This document shows positions 46,284 to 55,522 of a stretch of 64,000 nucleotides of DNA, in pieces. Each line of letters starts with the position of its first letter. The first letter of the stretch is position 1. Below the pieces are notes generated by a model that saw only the letters and a list, made by a program, of their open reading frames with translations, had not been told where the DNA came from and ran no database searches. The position numbers and the translations under genes were made by a program. Origin of the DNA: Stenotrophomonas maltophilia D457 (GTDB lineage Bacteria > Pseudomonadota > Gammaproteobacteria > Xanthomonadales > Xanthomonadaceae). Location: positions 1,459,001-1,523,000 of the forward strand of contig NC_017671.1 of NCBI RefSeq assembly GCF_000284595.1. The letters are read 5' to 3'.

Positions 46284-48911
46284 ATGCTGCCGGCGAGTTC
46301 GCTGCTGGACACGCCGGCCGCGTCGCTCAACGACCCGGATTGGGCTGCTGCCGCGCGCCAGGCGCTGCAGCAGGCCGACGCGCGCCTGTACCGCCGCTTC
46401 GACCAGGGCGACAACATCGAGCGCCTGCTGGCGTTGCGCGCGCGCGCTGCCGACCATCTGATCCGCCTGGCCTGGCAGCGCTGCCTGCCGGCCGACAGCG
46501 GCCTGTCGCTGTTCGCGGTCGGCGGCTATGGCCGCGGTGAACTGTTCCCGCGTTCGGACATCGACCTGCTGGTGTTCGGCGATCCGCCGGCACAACTGGC
46601 GCACGAGGCGGCATTGGCGCGCCTGTTCGCGCTGCTGTGGGACTGCGGATTGGCTGTCAGCCATGCGGTGCGTTCTGCATTGCAGTGCCGGGAGGCGGCG
46701 GCTGACCAGACCGTGCTGACCGCGTTGATCGAGGCGCGCCCGATCCTGGCCGATGATGCTGCGCGCCGCGCGCTGCGCGAGGCGATCGACGACCGCGAAC
46801 TGTGGCCGGCACGCGCCTTCTTCCTGGCCAAGCTGGAAGAGCTGCGCAACCGCCACCAGCGCTTCGGCGATACCGCCGACAACCTGGAGCCGGACCTGAA
46901 GGATGGCCCCGGCGGCCTGCGTGATCTCAATACGCTGGGCTGGATGGCGTTGCGTGCCTTCGGCGTGCGCGACCTGGAGGCCCTGGTCGGGCTCGGCCAC
47001 CTGGGCGCCGACGAAGCCGCGGCGTTGAAGCGCGAACGTGCAGTGCTGGCGCGGTTGCGCTTCGGCCTGCACCTGGTCGCGCGCCGTCCGGAAGAGCGCC
47101 TGCGTTTCGATTACCAGAAGACCCTGGCCGCGCGGCTGGGCTTCGAAGACGATGCCGAGAACCTCGGCGTCGAGAAGATGATGCAGGGCTTCTACCGCGC
47201 CGCGCTGGTGGTGCGCCGGATCAGCGACCGGCTGCTGCAGCGCTTCGAGGAACAGTTCGACGGCGAGGCCCAGCCGGAGCCGCTGACCGTGGGTTTTTCC
47301 CTGCGCCGTGGTTACCTGGCCGCCAACGAGGCCGACTGGCCACGCGGCGACATCGGCCAGGTGTTCGCCCTGTTTTCCAGCTGGGCCAACAACCCGCAGG
47401 TACGCGGCCTGCATTCGCTCACTGCGCGTGCACTGGCCGAGTCGCTGCCGCTGCTGCCGGCCTATGACCAGGCCGATGCCGATGCACGCGAGCAGTTCCT
47501 GGCCCTGCTGCGCGGCCAGCGTCCGGTCGATACGCTTTCGCGCATGGCGCGGCTGGGCGTGCTGGGCCAGTGGATTCCCGCGTTTGCCCAGGTCAGCGGG
47601 CGCATGCAGTTCGACCTGTTCCATGTCTATACGGTCGACCAGCACACGCTGATGGTCCTGCGCAACATCGGCCAGTTCGCCAGCAGCCGCGCCGACGAGC
47701 GCTTCTCGATCGCGCACGAAGTGTGGCCGCGCCTGCGCAAGCCGGAACTGCTGCTGCTGGCCGGCCTGTTCCATGACATCGCCAAGGGCCGCGGCGGCGA
47801 CCACTCGGAGCTGGGCGCGGTGGACGCGCGCGCGTTCTGCCAGGCGCATGCGCTCAGTGGCACCGATACCGAGTTGGTGGCATGGCTGGTCGAACAGCAC
47901 CTGCGCATGTCGGTGACCGCGCAGAAGCAGGACATCGCCGATCCGGTGGTGATCCATCGCTTCGCCACCCTGGTCGGCAGCCGCGACCGCCTGGATTACC
48001 TGTACCTGCTGACCTGTGCCGACATCGCCGGCACCAGCCCGAAACTGTGGAATGCCTGGAAGGACCGCCTGCTGGCCGATCTGTACTTTGCCACCCGGCG
48101 CGCGCTGCGCGAGGGGCTGGAGCACCCGGTACCGGCCGCCGAGCGCGTGGCCGAGGCACGTGACAGTGTGCGCGCACTGGTGCGCGAGCAGGGTTACGAC
48201 GATGCCACCATCGACCGCCAGTTCGCGGTGATGCCGGATGAGGGCTTCATCCGCCTGCGCCCCGAGCAGCTGGCCTGGCAGGCCGCCGCACTGGTGCCGG
48301 TGAAGCAGGGCCAGGCGCTGGTGAAGGTGCGCCGGATCAGCGTCGACGACCCGGCGCTGGAAGTGTTCGTGCACTCGCCCGACCGTGATGGCCTGTTTGC
48401 CGCGATCGTGATGACCCTGGACCGCAAGGGCTACGGCATCCATCGCGCGCGCGTGCTGGACGGTCCGGCCGACACCATCTTCGATACCTTCGAAGTGAAC
48501 CCGGCCGACACCTTTGCCGATGGCAGCAGTGCCAACCTGGAAGCGGCACTGCGCGAGGCACTCAGCGGTGACCTGTCGCGCCTGCGGCCGTCGCGCCGGG
48601 TGGTACCGCGGCAGCTGCGGCACTTCCGCTTCGCCCCGCGCATCGAGTTCCGCGATGAACCGGGCGCAACCCGTTTTGCCCTGGTCGCCCCCGACCGTCC
48701 CGGCCTGCTGGCCGATGTGGCGTTCGTGCTGCGCAACCAGGGCCTGCGCGTGCATGATGCGCGCATTGCCACGTTCGGCGAACGCGCCGAAGACACCTTC
48801 GTGATCAGTGACGAACACGACCTCCCCCTGACTGAACCTGCCCGGCAGCAGCTGCATGACGCGATGCTGGCCTGCCTGGACCCTGATCGAAACGCCGGAG
48901 ACCCCGCCTGA
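46284..48911 (+). CDS. glnD: bifunctional uridylyltransferase/uridylyl-removing enzyme GlnD
   Basis: An 875-residue sensor of glutamine that modifies PII proteins. The N-terminal nucleotidyltransferase motif is [22 protein letters not shown]. The HD domain for deuridylylation has [19 protein letters not shown]. Two ACT domains lie at the C-terminus ([39 protein letters not shown]). It starts three bases after map and overlaps dapD (TGATG). The map-glnD-dapD order is conserved in several gammaproteobacteria. Confidence 0.96.
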   Translation: MLPASSLLDTPAASLNDPDWAAAARQALQQADARLYRRFDQGDNIERLLALRARAADHLIRLAWQRCLPADSGLSLFAVGGYGRGELFPRSDIDLLVFGDPPAQLAHEAALARLFALLWDCGLAVSHAVRSALQCREAAADQTVLTALIEARPILADDAARRALREAIDDRELWPARAFFLAKLEELRNRHQRFGDTADNLEPDLKDGPGGLRDLNTLGWMALRAFGVRDLEALVGLGHLGADEAAALKRERAVLARLRFGLHLVARRPEERLRFDYQKTLAARLGFEDDAENLGVEKMMQGFYRAALVVRRISDRLLQRFEEQFDGEAQPEPLTVGFSLRRGYLAANEADWPRGDIGQVFALFSSWANNPQVRGLHSLTARALAESLPLLPAYDQADADAREQFLALLRGQRPVDTLSRMARLGVLGQWIPAFAQVSGRMQFDLFHVYTVDQHTLMVLRNIGQFASSRADERFSIAHEVWPRLRKPELLLLAGLFHDIAKGRGGDHSELGAVDARAFCQAHALSGTDTELVAWLVEQHLRMSVTAQKQDIADPVVIHRFATLVGSRDRLDYLYLLTCADIAGTSPKLWNAWKDRLLADLYFATRRALREGLEHPVPAAERVAEARDSVRALVREQGYDDATIDRQFAVMPDEGFIRLRPEQLAWQAAALVPVKQGQALVKVRRISVDDPALEVFVHSPDRDGLFAAIVMTLDRKGYGIHRARVLDGPADTIFDTFEVNPADTFADGSSANLEAALREALSGDLSRLRPSRRVVPRQLRHFRFAPRIEFRDEPGATRFALVAPDRPGLLADVAFVLRNQGLRVHDARIATFGERAEDTFVISDEHDLPLTEPARQQLHDAMLACLDPDRNAGDPA

Positions 48912-49990
48912 TGGCCACCAAGCCCGCCAAGAAGACCGCCGCGACCCCCAAGAGCGCAGCGGCCCGGAAACCCGCTGCTGCCGCACCGGCCGCGAAGAAG
49001 ACCCCTGCGCCGAAGAAGGCCGCTGCGGTGAAGGCCCCGGCGAAGAAAACGGCTGCAGTGAAGCGTGCTGTGAAGAAGCCGGCCCCGGCCAGGAGCGCCG
49101 AAGCCGTCCGCGCCGAAACCATCGCCCGCAAGTCGCTGCGCAAGCCGTCGGCACCAGGCGTGGAAGAACTCAAGTTCGGCATCGAGAGCGCCTTCGAGCG
49201 CCGCGCCACCTTGACCCTGCACGAGCTGGAAGGGTCGACCAAGCCGCTGGTCAACCGCGTGATCGACGGCCTGGAGAGCGGTGAGTTTCGCGTCGCCGAG
49301 CCGGACGGCCAGGGCGGCTGGAAGGTCAATGAGTGGCTGAAGAAAGCCGTGCTGCTGTATTTCCGCGTCAACGACATGGCGGTGGTCGATGCACGCCCGG
49401 CGCCGTTCTGGGACAAGGTCGAATCGCGCTTCGCCGGCTATGACGAAGCGAAGTTCCGCCGTGGTGGCGTGCGCGTGGTGCCGGGCGCGATCGCCCGCCG
49501 CGGTACCTACTTCGGCAAGGACGTGGTGCTGATGCCGAGCTTCACCAACATCGGCGCCCATGTCGGCGAAGGCACCATGGTCGACACCTGGGCCACCGTC
49601 GGTTCCTGCGCGCAGATCGGCCAGCACTGCCATCTGTCCGGCGGCGCCGGCATCGGTGGCGTGCTGGAGCCGCTGCAGGCCAGCCCGACCATCATCGAGG
49701 ACCACTGCTTCATCGGTGCGCGTTCGGAAGTGGTGGAAGGCGTGGTGGTCGGCCACCACAGCGTGATCGGCATGGGCGTGTTCCTCAGCCAGAGCACCCG
49801 CATCTACAACCGTGCCACCGGCGAGGTCACCTACGGCTACATTCCGCCGTACAGCGTGGTGGTGTCCGGCTCGCTGCCGAGCAAGGACGGTACCCATTCG
49901 CTGTATTGCGCGGTGATCGTCAAGCAGGTTGATGCCAAGACCCGCAGCAAGACCAGCGTCAACGACCTGCTGCGCGGCCTGGCTGACTGA
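48911..49990 (+). CDS. dapD: tetrahydrodipicolinate N-succinyltransferase with histone-like N-terminal tail
   Basis: A 359-residue DapD; E. coli DapD is 274. Residues 84 onward match the family: [20 protein letters not shown], then the left-handed beta-helix ([30 protein letters not shown]). The extra first 62 residues are almost only Lys, Ala, Pro, Thr ([20 protein letters not shown] and so on), like AlgP/H1-type DNA-binding tails. The tail is not an annotation artefact: the start codon overlaps the glnD stop, GGAGAC lies upstream, and no alternative in-frame Met exists until deep in the domain. It succinylates tetrahydrodipicolinate in lysine/DAP synthesis. Confidence 0.95.
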   Translation: MATKPAKKTAATPKSAAARKPAAAAPAAKKTPAPKKAAAVKAPAKKTAAVKRAVKKPAPARSAEAVRAETIARKSLRKPSAPGVEELKFGIESAFERRATLTLHELEGSTKPLVNRVIDGLESGEFRVAEPDGQGGWKVNEWLKKAVLLYFRVNDMAVVDARPAPFWDKVESRFAGYDEAKFRRGGVRVVPGAIARRGTYFGKDVVLMPSFTNIGAHVGEGTMVDTWATVGSCAQIGQHCHLSGGAGIGGVLEPLQASPTIIEDHCFIGARSEVVEGVVVGHHSVIGMGVFLSQSTRIYNRATGEVTYGYIPPYSVVVSGSLPSKDGTHSLYCAVIVKQVDAKTRSKTSVNDLLRGLAD

Positions 49991-49992
49991 AG

Positions 49993-50859
49993 ATGACGGC
50001 GCCGGAGGATCTGGCGCAGTCCGCGATCTACCAGCATCCGTCCGACACCCTGTTCGGGCGGATGCTGCCGCGCCTGCTGCACGCTCCACGCTGGACCCGG
50101 CTGCGCCGCGCGCTGTCGCGGCGCTGGCCGATGCCGGCGCTGGTAAGCGATGTGCGCGACGTGGTCTACGTGAGCTGGTGGGTCGACGTACGCCAAGCGC
50201 CGATGCCACCACCAGGCCATCACTACGTGGTCCATGCCGGACGCACGCCCTACACCATCCTCAGCTACCGGCACGGCCACTTCGGGCCCGCGCTGGCCGG
50301 GCCGCTGCGCTCGTTGATGCCGTCTCCCCGGCAGAGCAACTGGCGCTGGTACCTGCGTCGTGACGACGATCGGGATGGGACGCCAGTGGTGCTGTTTGAT
50401 CGCAACGTGATGGACCAGCTGGCCTTCGTCGCCGGCGCGCGCGCTTTCAGCGATGCCATGCAGCCGCATCTGTCGGTGCGCTTCGCGCACGTGGTGCGCG
50501 CCGATGGCGGTGGGTACACCCTGATCGAGGGCGGGCAGGGCAGTGCGCCGGCGCTGCACCTGCAGTGGCAGGGCGCTGCGGGCTGGGACGATGCCGGGTG
50601 GGCAGCGGCCTTCGGCGGCCACCAGGCCCTGCTGCGCTTGCTGACCTGCCAGGACGAGGCCATCGCCCGCACCTGCGACCAGCGCTGGGCCAGCACCCGC
50701 ATTGCCCTGCCGGTGGACATCGCGCAGCTGCAACCGCTGCAGCTGGAAGGCGAACAGCAGTGCCCGCGCCTGCAGGCGATGGGCGTGGCGCTGCACGAGG
50801 GGCTGGCCTTCCAGCTGCCAAGGGTACCTTTCCGGGTCGTGTCCGAGCGCCTGTTGTGA
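49993..50859 (+). CDS. hypothetical protein between dapD and the ArsC-like gene
   Basis: A 288-residue soluble protein starting three bases after the dapD stop. No signal peptide or membrane segment. Residues 53-100 (DVRDVVYVSWWVDVRQAP... HYVVHAGRTPYTILSYRHGHFGP) look beta-rich, and the C-terminus is similar. I cannot assign a family. Tight spacing suggests co-expression with the dap genes, but a metabolic link is not evident. Confidence 0.75.
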   Translation: MTAPEDLAQSAIYQHPSDTLFGRMLPRLLHAPRWTRLRRALSRRWPMPALVSDVRDVVYVSWWVDVRQAPMPPPGHHYVVHAGRTPYTILSYRHGHFGPALAGPLRSLMPSPRQSNWRWYLRRDDDRDGTPVVLFDRNVMDQLAFVAGARAFSDAMQPHLSVRFAHVVRADGGGYTLIEGGQGSAPALHLQWQGAAGWDDAGWAAAFGGHQALLRLLTCQDEAIARTCDQRWASTRIALPVDIAQLQPLQLEGEQQCPRLQAMGVALHEGLAFQLPRVPFRVVSERLL

Positions 50860-50890
50860 GATTCTGGCCCTCTGTTTTCCAGCATCACAG

Positions 50891-51262
50891 ATGGCCATGA
50901 GCACCACTGTCTACGGTTTGAAGAACTGCGATACCTGCAAGAAGGCGACCAGGTGGCTGGACCGCTTCGGCGTGCCGTACACCTTCGTCGACTACCGCGA
51001 CAACAAACCCAGCCCGGAAATGCTGTTGGCGTGGGCCGCGCAGCTGGGTGGCCTGGCCGCGATGGTCAACAGGTCCTCCACCACCTGGCGGCAGCTGCCG
51101 GACAACCGCAAGGCCGCCGATTCCGAGGCCGAATGGAAGCTGCTGCTGCGCGAGTACCCGCAGCTGATCAAGCGCCCGCTGGTGGTCACGGCCGATGGCA
51201 CGGTCAGCCAGGGCTTCAGCGACAACGGCTTCAAGGCCCGCTTCGGCGTGGGTGACGCATGA
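50891..51262 (+). CDS. ArsC/Spx-family reductase-like protein (YffB-like)
   Basis: A 123-residue thioredoxin-fold protein of the ArsC family. The redox motif Cys-x-x-Cys is in [18 protein letters not shown], followed by [29 protein letters not shown] is the conserved C-terminal strand region. E. coli yffB also precedes dapE, supporting orthology. True arsenate reduction is not established for this subgroup. Its stop overlaps dapE by four bases. An internal ATG at 50897 is an equally possible start. Confidence 0.88.
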   Translation: MAMSTTVYGLKNCDTCKKATRWLDRFGVPYTFVDYRDNKPSPEMLLAWAAQLGGLAAMVNRSSTTWRQLPDNRKAADSEAEWKLLLREYPQLIKRPLVVTADGTVSQGFSDNGFKARFGVGDA

Positions 51263-52386
51263 GCGCGGTGCTCGACCTGACCTGCGAGCTGATCGCGCGG
51301 CCCTCGGTGACGCCCGATGATGCCGGTTGCCAGGCGCTGCTGGCGGCACGCCTGAAGCAGGCCGGGTTCCAGTGCGATCACCTGCGGCTGGGTGAGGTCG
51401 ACAACCTGTGGGCGACCCACGGCCAGGGCGCGCCGGTACTGGTGCTGCTGGGCCATACCGACGTGGTGCCGACGGGCCCGCGTGAGGCCTGGGCCAGCGA
51501 TCCGTTCAGCCCGCAGATCCGCGATGGCGTGCTGTATGGCCGTGGCGCCGCCGACATGAAGGGCAGCGTGGCGGCGTTCGTGGTGGCCGCCGAGCAGTTC
51601 GTTGCCGCGCATCCTGATCATCACGGCACGCTGGCGGTGCTGCTGACCAGCGACGAGGAAGGCGACGCCATCGATGGCGTGCGCCACGTCGCACGCCTGT
51701 TCGCCGAACGCGGCCAGCGCATCGACTGGTGCATCACCGGCGAGCCGTCCTCGACTGCGACGCTGGGTGACCTGCTGCGCGTGGGGCGTCGCGGCAGCCT
51801 GTCGGCCAAGCTGCGCGTGCAGGGCGTGCAGGGCCACGTGGCGTATCCGGAGAAGGCACGCAACCCGATCCACCAGGCGGCGCCGGCCCTGGCCGAGCTG
51901 AGTGCGCGGCACTGGGATGACGGCTACGAAAGTTTCCCGCCGACCAGCCTGCAGGTCTCCAACATCCATGCCGGTACCGGTGCCAACAACGTGATTCCCG
52001 GCGAGCTCGAGGTGGATTTCAACATCCGCTACAACCCGCACTGGGACGCACCGAAGCTGGAAGCGGAGATCACCGCGCTGCTGGAACGGCATGGCCTGCA
52101 GTACACGCTGAAGTGGCACCGCAGCGGCGAGCCGTTCTACACCCCGGAGGGCACGCTGCGCGCCACCGCGCGTGCGGTGCTGGCCGAGCACATCGGCCGT
52201 GCACCGGAAGAAAGCACCGGCGGCGGCACCTCCGATGCACGCTTCATCGCGCCCTTGGGCGCGCAGTGCATCGAAGTGGGGCCGGTCAACGCCAGCATCC
52301 ACCAGGTGGACGAGAACGTGCGCGTGGCCGATCTGGAGGCATTGCCGGGGCTGTACCAGCGGCTGGTGGAGCGGCTGCTGGCGTGA
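51259..52386 (+). CDS. dapE: succinyl-diaminopimelate desuccinylase
   Basis: A 375-residue M20 metallohydrolase acting three steps after DapD in lysine/DAP synthesis. Zinc and catalytic motifs are [37 protein letters not shown] and, at the C-terminus, [13 protein letters not shown]. Length equals the family norm (375). It overlaps the ArsC-like gene (ATGA) and ends the map-dapE block; SMAG hairpins follow. Confidence 0.97.
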   Translation: MSAVLDLTCELIARPSVTPDDAGCQALLAARLKQAGFQCDHLRLGEVDNLWATHGQGAPVLVLLGHTDVVPTGPREAWASDPFSPQIRDGVLYGRGAADMKGSVAAFVVAAEQFVAAHPDHHGTLAVLLTSDEEGDAIDGVRHVARLFAERGQRIDWCITGEPSSTATLGDLLRVGRRGSLSAKLRVQGVQGHVAYPEKARNPIHQAAPALAELSARHWDDGYESFPPTSLQVSNIHAGTGANNVIPGELEVDFNIRYNPHWDAPKLEAEITALLERHGLQYTLKWHRSGEPFYTPEGTLRATARAVLAEHIGRAPEESTGGGTSDARFIAPLGAQCIEVGPVNASIHQVDENVRVADLEALPGLYQRLVERLLA

Positions 52387-52400
52387 ACCTGCGACGCTGG

Positions 52401-52510
52401 GTGCCGACCGTTGGTCGGCACGCCTTTCGCCGGCATTGCTTTCCTGTAGAGCCGAGCCATGCTCGGCTGCTTCTGCAGGGAATGCCCAGCCGAGCGTGGC
52501 TCGGCTCTAC
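52401..52510. repeat. three SMAG hairpins after dapE
   Basis: A GTGCCGACC hairpin (52401-52421) is followed by an inverted SMAG pair, GTAGAGCCGAGCCATGCTCG (52446 on) and its complement ending at 52510. The last copy touches the stop codon of the convergent Sel1 gene. Confidence 0.85.
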
Positions 52511-53403
52511 TCAGAAAAAATGAAGAACGGCGGCTCGACCGCTTTTTCCCAGTAGCTCGGCGCCGCCATGTAGAAGCGCTGCGCCTCGGCCCGGGCGAAC
52601 CAGCGTGCGGCTGCGTCGGTGTCCTTCCCCACGCCCGGTGCACCGCGGCCCAGCAGCAGTCCGGCGAAGTACTGGCCGAACACATTGCCCTTCTCGCCGG
52701 CACGCTGGTACAGCTGCAGCGCACGTGCGGGATCGCGCGGCAGTCCCATGCCCTTTTCCAGCAGCGCGCCCAGGTCTACCTGCGCTTCGGCATCGCCACG
52801 CTCGGCGCGGCGCTGGATCTGCGCAACCAGTGGATGCACGGTGCCATCCTGTGCGGCCACCGCATCCGGTAGCCGTGACGATGAACTCGGGTAGCGCTCG
52901 TAGATCATTCCGCGCAGGTCCCAGCGCAGCGCCTGCTGCGCGTCGCCTCGCTGACGATAGGCCTTGGCGAGTTCGTAGAACGCATAGGGATTGCCGTGGT
53001 AGGCCGCCGCCAGGTAGGCGCGTTCTCCGCGTCGCCAGGACGCACGCAGCACCGGCGCCGGATTGATGTGGGGGCTGTCGGCATGCCGCAGCGTGCCGGA
53101 GATCCAGATCCTGCCCAGTGCTTCTTCCGCCTTGGTGTTGTGGAAGGTCCAGGGTGTGACCGCGGCGGCACGCTCGTAGTAGGCGATGGCGCGCGGATCG
53201 TTGAAGCGCTCGAAGGTTTGCGCAGTGTCAAAGGCACCCTCGAAGCTGCCGTCGGTGCCGCGTTGTTCCAGGCCCTGCAGCTGGGCCGGCGGCAGGGGCG
53301 AGGGTGGGGCCAGGGTCTGGCAGGCGACCAGGCCCAGGCAGAGCAGGGCGGCCAGCGCCACGTTGCGTCCAGTGCGGTGTTGCATTTCCATTACACGTTT
53401 CAC
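52507..53403 (-). CDS. Sel1-repeat lipoprotein
   Basis: A 298-residue protein with a lipoprotein signal (LCLGLVAC lipobox). It contains helical Sel1/TPR-like repeats: AYHGNPYAFYELAKAYRQRGD (mid-protein), then GDAEAQVDLGALLEKGMGLPRDPARALQLYQRAGEKGN and the start of another (FGQYFAGLLLGRG). Such repeats mediate protein contacts; function unknown. Start uncertain among 53403, 53391 and 53385. It is divergent from the asnB leader. Confidence 0.75.
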   Translation of the reverse strand: MKRVMEMQHRTGRNVALAALLCLGLVACQTLAPPSPLPPAQLQGLEQRGTDGSFEGAFDTAQTFERFNDPRAIAYYERAAAVTPWTFHNTKAEEALGRIWISGTLRHADSPHINPAPVLRASWRRGERAYLAAAYHGNPYAFYELAKAYRQRGDAQQALRWDLRGMIYERYPSSSSRLPDAVAAQDGTVHPLVAQIQRRAERGDAEAQVDLGALLEKGMGLPRDPARALQLYQRAGEKGNVFGQYFAGLLLGRGAPGVGKDTDAAARWFARAEAQRFYMAAPSYWEKAVEPPFFIFSE

Positions 53404-53424
53404 GGCGCGCCATTATGCGCGCCG
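53403..53424. other. 8-bp hairpin near the asnB promoter region
   Basis: CGGCGCGC-CATTAT-GCGCGCCG lies in the divergent gap between the Sel1 gene and the asnB leader; possibly an operator or a leader structure. Confidence 0.3.
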
Positions 53425-53483
53425 GGGAGTGGTTGCCAACGCAACGGTTGCGCTGCGCCGGAAAGCGGGGTAGGGTCGATGCC

Positions 53484-53585
53484 ATGTCGATCCGCCTGGC
53501 CACCGCCGTCAATAACAACAACCGCAATAATCTGCGCGCGAATAATCGTGCGCGGCCGATGCGGGACTGCGCCCTGGGTAGATAG
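53484..53585 (+). CDS. Asn-rich leader peptide for asnB attenuation
   Basis: A 33-residue frame, MSIRLATAVNNNNRNNLRAN followed by NRARPMRDCALGR, with 8 Asn (four, two and two in clusters at residues 10-13, 15-16 and 20-21). AGGGT lies about eight bases upstream of the ATG. It ends 29 bases before a strong intrinsic terminator and 138 bases before asnB. This is exactly the logic of amino-acid attenuators: ribosome stalling at Asn codons when Asn-tRNA is scarce would let asnB be transcribed. Confidence 0.85.
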   Translation: MSIRLATAVNNNNRNNLRANNRARPMRDCALGR

Positions 53586-53641
53586 ACAGCAACACACGCC
53601 CGGACACCAGAAAACCCGCATCGGTCGATGCGGGTTTTTTT
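53534..53641 (+). promoter_or_regulatory. asnB transcription attenuator (antiterminator/terminator)
   Basis: The terminator is CCCGCATC-GGTC-GATGCGGG followed by seven T (53615-53641). Inside the leader frame, 53556-53565 (CCGATGCGGG) is a 10-bp perfect complement of 53615-53624, longer than the 8-bp terminator stem, and would act as antiterminator. An upstream hairpin (53534-53540 with 53547-53553) has its AATAAT loop made of two Asn codons. A ribosome reaching the stop codon would cover the antiterminator arm; one stalled at the first Asn cluster would not. Confidence 0.82.
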
Positions 53642-53723
53642 GTGCCCGGGCGTAGTCCCACCCGGGCCTGGATGGCCGGTCGAACACCTTCCCACCCGTG
53701 AAATCCCCAACAGGAGCTCCCCC

Positions 53724-55415
53724 ATGTGTTCGATCTTCGGAATCTTCGGCCTGCAGGCCGGTGACGATCTTCCCGCCCTGCGCCGGCACGCGCTGGAACT
53801 GTCGCAACGCCAGCGCCACCGTGGCCCGGACTGGAGCGGCGTGTACCTCGACGAAGGTGCGCTGCTGGTCCATGAACGGCTGGCCATCGTCGATCCGGCC
53901 GGTGGTTCGCAGCCGCTGCTGTCGGCCGATGGCCAGCTGGCGCTGGCGGTGAACGGCGAGATCTACAACCACCAGGCGTTGAAGGCGGCGCTGACCACCA
54001 CCTACGACTTCCAGACCGGCTCGGACTGCGAGGTGATCAACGCGCTCTACCGCCAGGGCGGCGCGCCGGCGCAGTGGCTGGAACAGCTCAACGGCATCTT
54101 CGCCTTCGCGCTGTGGGACCGTGACAGTGGACGCGTGCTGGTGGCGCGCGACCCGGTGGGCGTGGTGCCGCTGTACTGGGGCCACGATGCCCAGGGGCGC
54201 TTGCGCGTGGCCTCGGAAATGAAGGCGCTGGTCGATACCTGTGCCGATGTCGCGCAGTTCCCGCCGGGCCACTATTTCGACAGTGCCAGCGGTGAGCTGG
54301 TGCGCTACTACCAGCAACCGTGGCGCGACTACGCCGACGTGCAGGGCCGCCAGGCCGATCTGGCTGAACTGCGCCAGGCGTTCGAGCATGCGGTGGAGCG
54401 CCAGCTGATGAGCGATGTGCCTTATGGCGTGCTGCTGTCCGGTGGCCTGGACTCGTCGCTGGTGGCGGCGGTGGCCGCGCGCTATGCACGTCGTCGCATC
54501 GAGGATGGGGGACAGACCGAAGCCTGGTGGCCGCGCCTGCACTCGTTCGCGATCGGCTTGAAGGGCTCACCCGATCTGGCCGCCGCAGCGATCGCCGCCG
54601 AAGCGCTGGGCACCGTGCATCACGGTTTCGAGTACACGTTCGAGGAAGGCCTCGATGCGCTGCCGGAGGTGATCCGCCACATCGAGACCTACGACGTCAC
54701 CACCATCCGCGCATCGACGCCGATGTTCCTGCTGGCGCGGCGGATCAAGGCGATGGGCGTGAAAATGGTGCTCTCCGGCGAGGGCAGCGACGAGATCTTC
54801 GGTGGCTACCTGTACTTCCACAAGGCACCGGATGCGCGTGAATTCCACGACGAGCTGGTACGCAAGCTCGACGCCCTGCACAACTACGACTGCCTGCGCG
54901 CCAACAAGTCGATGATGGCCTGGGGCGTGGAGCCGCGCGTGCCGTTCCTCGACCGTGAGTTCCTCGATGTGGCAATGCGCTTCGATGCCGCACACAAGAT
55001 GGTCGGTGCCGGTTTTGGCGGCCGCCGTATCGAGAAGGCCGTGTTGCGCGAGGCGTTCGACGGCTACCTGCCGGACAGCATCCTGTGGCGGCAGAAGGAA
55101 CAGTTCAGCGATGGCGTGGGCTATGGCTGGATCGATGGGCTGAAGGCACATGCCGAGGCGCAGGTGAGCGACCGTGTACTGGCGGCCGCCGACAAGCGCT
55201 TCCCGCACAACCCGCCGCAGACCAAGGAGGCGTACTACTACCGCCACCTGTTCGAGCAGTTCTTCCCGAGCCGGGCAGCGGCCGAGACCGTGCCGGGAGG
55301 CAAGTCGATCGCCTGTTCGTCGCCCGCGGCCATCGCCTGGGACGCCAGCTTCGCCGCGGCGGCAGATCCCTCCGGTCGCGCGATCGCCGGCGTGCACGAG
55401 CAGGCACTGGCCTAA
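53724..55415 (+). CDS. asnB: asparagine synthase (glutamine-hydrolysing)
   Basis: A 563-residue AsnB. Cys2 (MCSIFGIFG) is the glutaminase nucleophile. The N-terminal Ntn domain has RHRGPDWSGVY and VNGEIYNHQALK. The synthetase domain carries the PP-loop LLSGGLDSSLVAAVAARY and LSGEGSDEIFGGYLYF. CAGGAG precedes the ATG. It converts Asp, Gln and ATP to Asn and Glu. Its leader attenuator links expression to Asn supply. A 23-bp inverted repeat terminates it. Confidence 0.97.
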   Translation: MCSIFGIFGLQAGDDLPALRRHALELSQRQRHRGPDWSGVYLDEGALLVHERLAIVDPAGGSQPLLSADGQLALAVNGEIYNHQALKAALTTTYDFQTGSDCEVINALYRQGGAPAQWLEQLNGIFAFALWDRDSGRVLVARDPVGVVPLYWGHDAQGRLRVASEMKALVDTCADVAQFPPGHYFDSASGELVRYYQQPWRDYADVQGRQADLAELRQAFEHAVERQLMSDVPYGVLLSGGLDSSLVAAVAARYARRRIEDGGQTEAWWPRLHSFAIGLKGSPDLAAAAIAAEALGTVHHGFEYTFEEGLDALPEVIRHIETYDVTTIRASTPMFLLARRIKAMGVKMVLSGEGSDEIFGGYLYFHKAPDAREFHDELVRKLDALHNYDCLRANKSMMAWGVEPRVPFLDREFLDVAMRFDAAHKMVGAGFGGRRIEKAVLREAFDGYLPDSILWRQKEQFSDGVGYGWIDGLKAHAEAQVSDRVLAAADKRFPHNPPQTKEAYYYRHLFEQFFPSRAAAETVPGGKSIACSSPAAIAWDASFAAAADPSGRAIAGVHEQALA

Positions 55416-55423
55416 GCACCCCC

Positions 55424-55489
55424 AAAAGGGGACGGAGGGGATTAAGTCGTTTGTGCCATTAACGCCTTAATCCCCTCCGTCCCCTTTTT
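55424..55489 (+). terminator. 23-bp inverted repeat terminator after asnB
   Basis: Bases 55424-55446 and 55466-55488 are perfectly complementary (arms contain GGGGACGGAGGGGATTAAG) around a 19-base loop and end in a T-run. The arm sequence looks like a dispersed Stenotrophomonas intergenic repeat used as terminator. Confidence 0.85.
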
Positions 55490-55522
55490 GTATGATCGCC
55501 CCCTGCACATTGGGGAATGTTC

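Noticed and set aside
46140..49154. 1004-codon minus-strand frame opposite glnD.
   Set aside because: Mirror frame of GlnD with no domain features.
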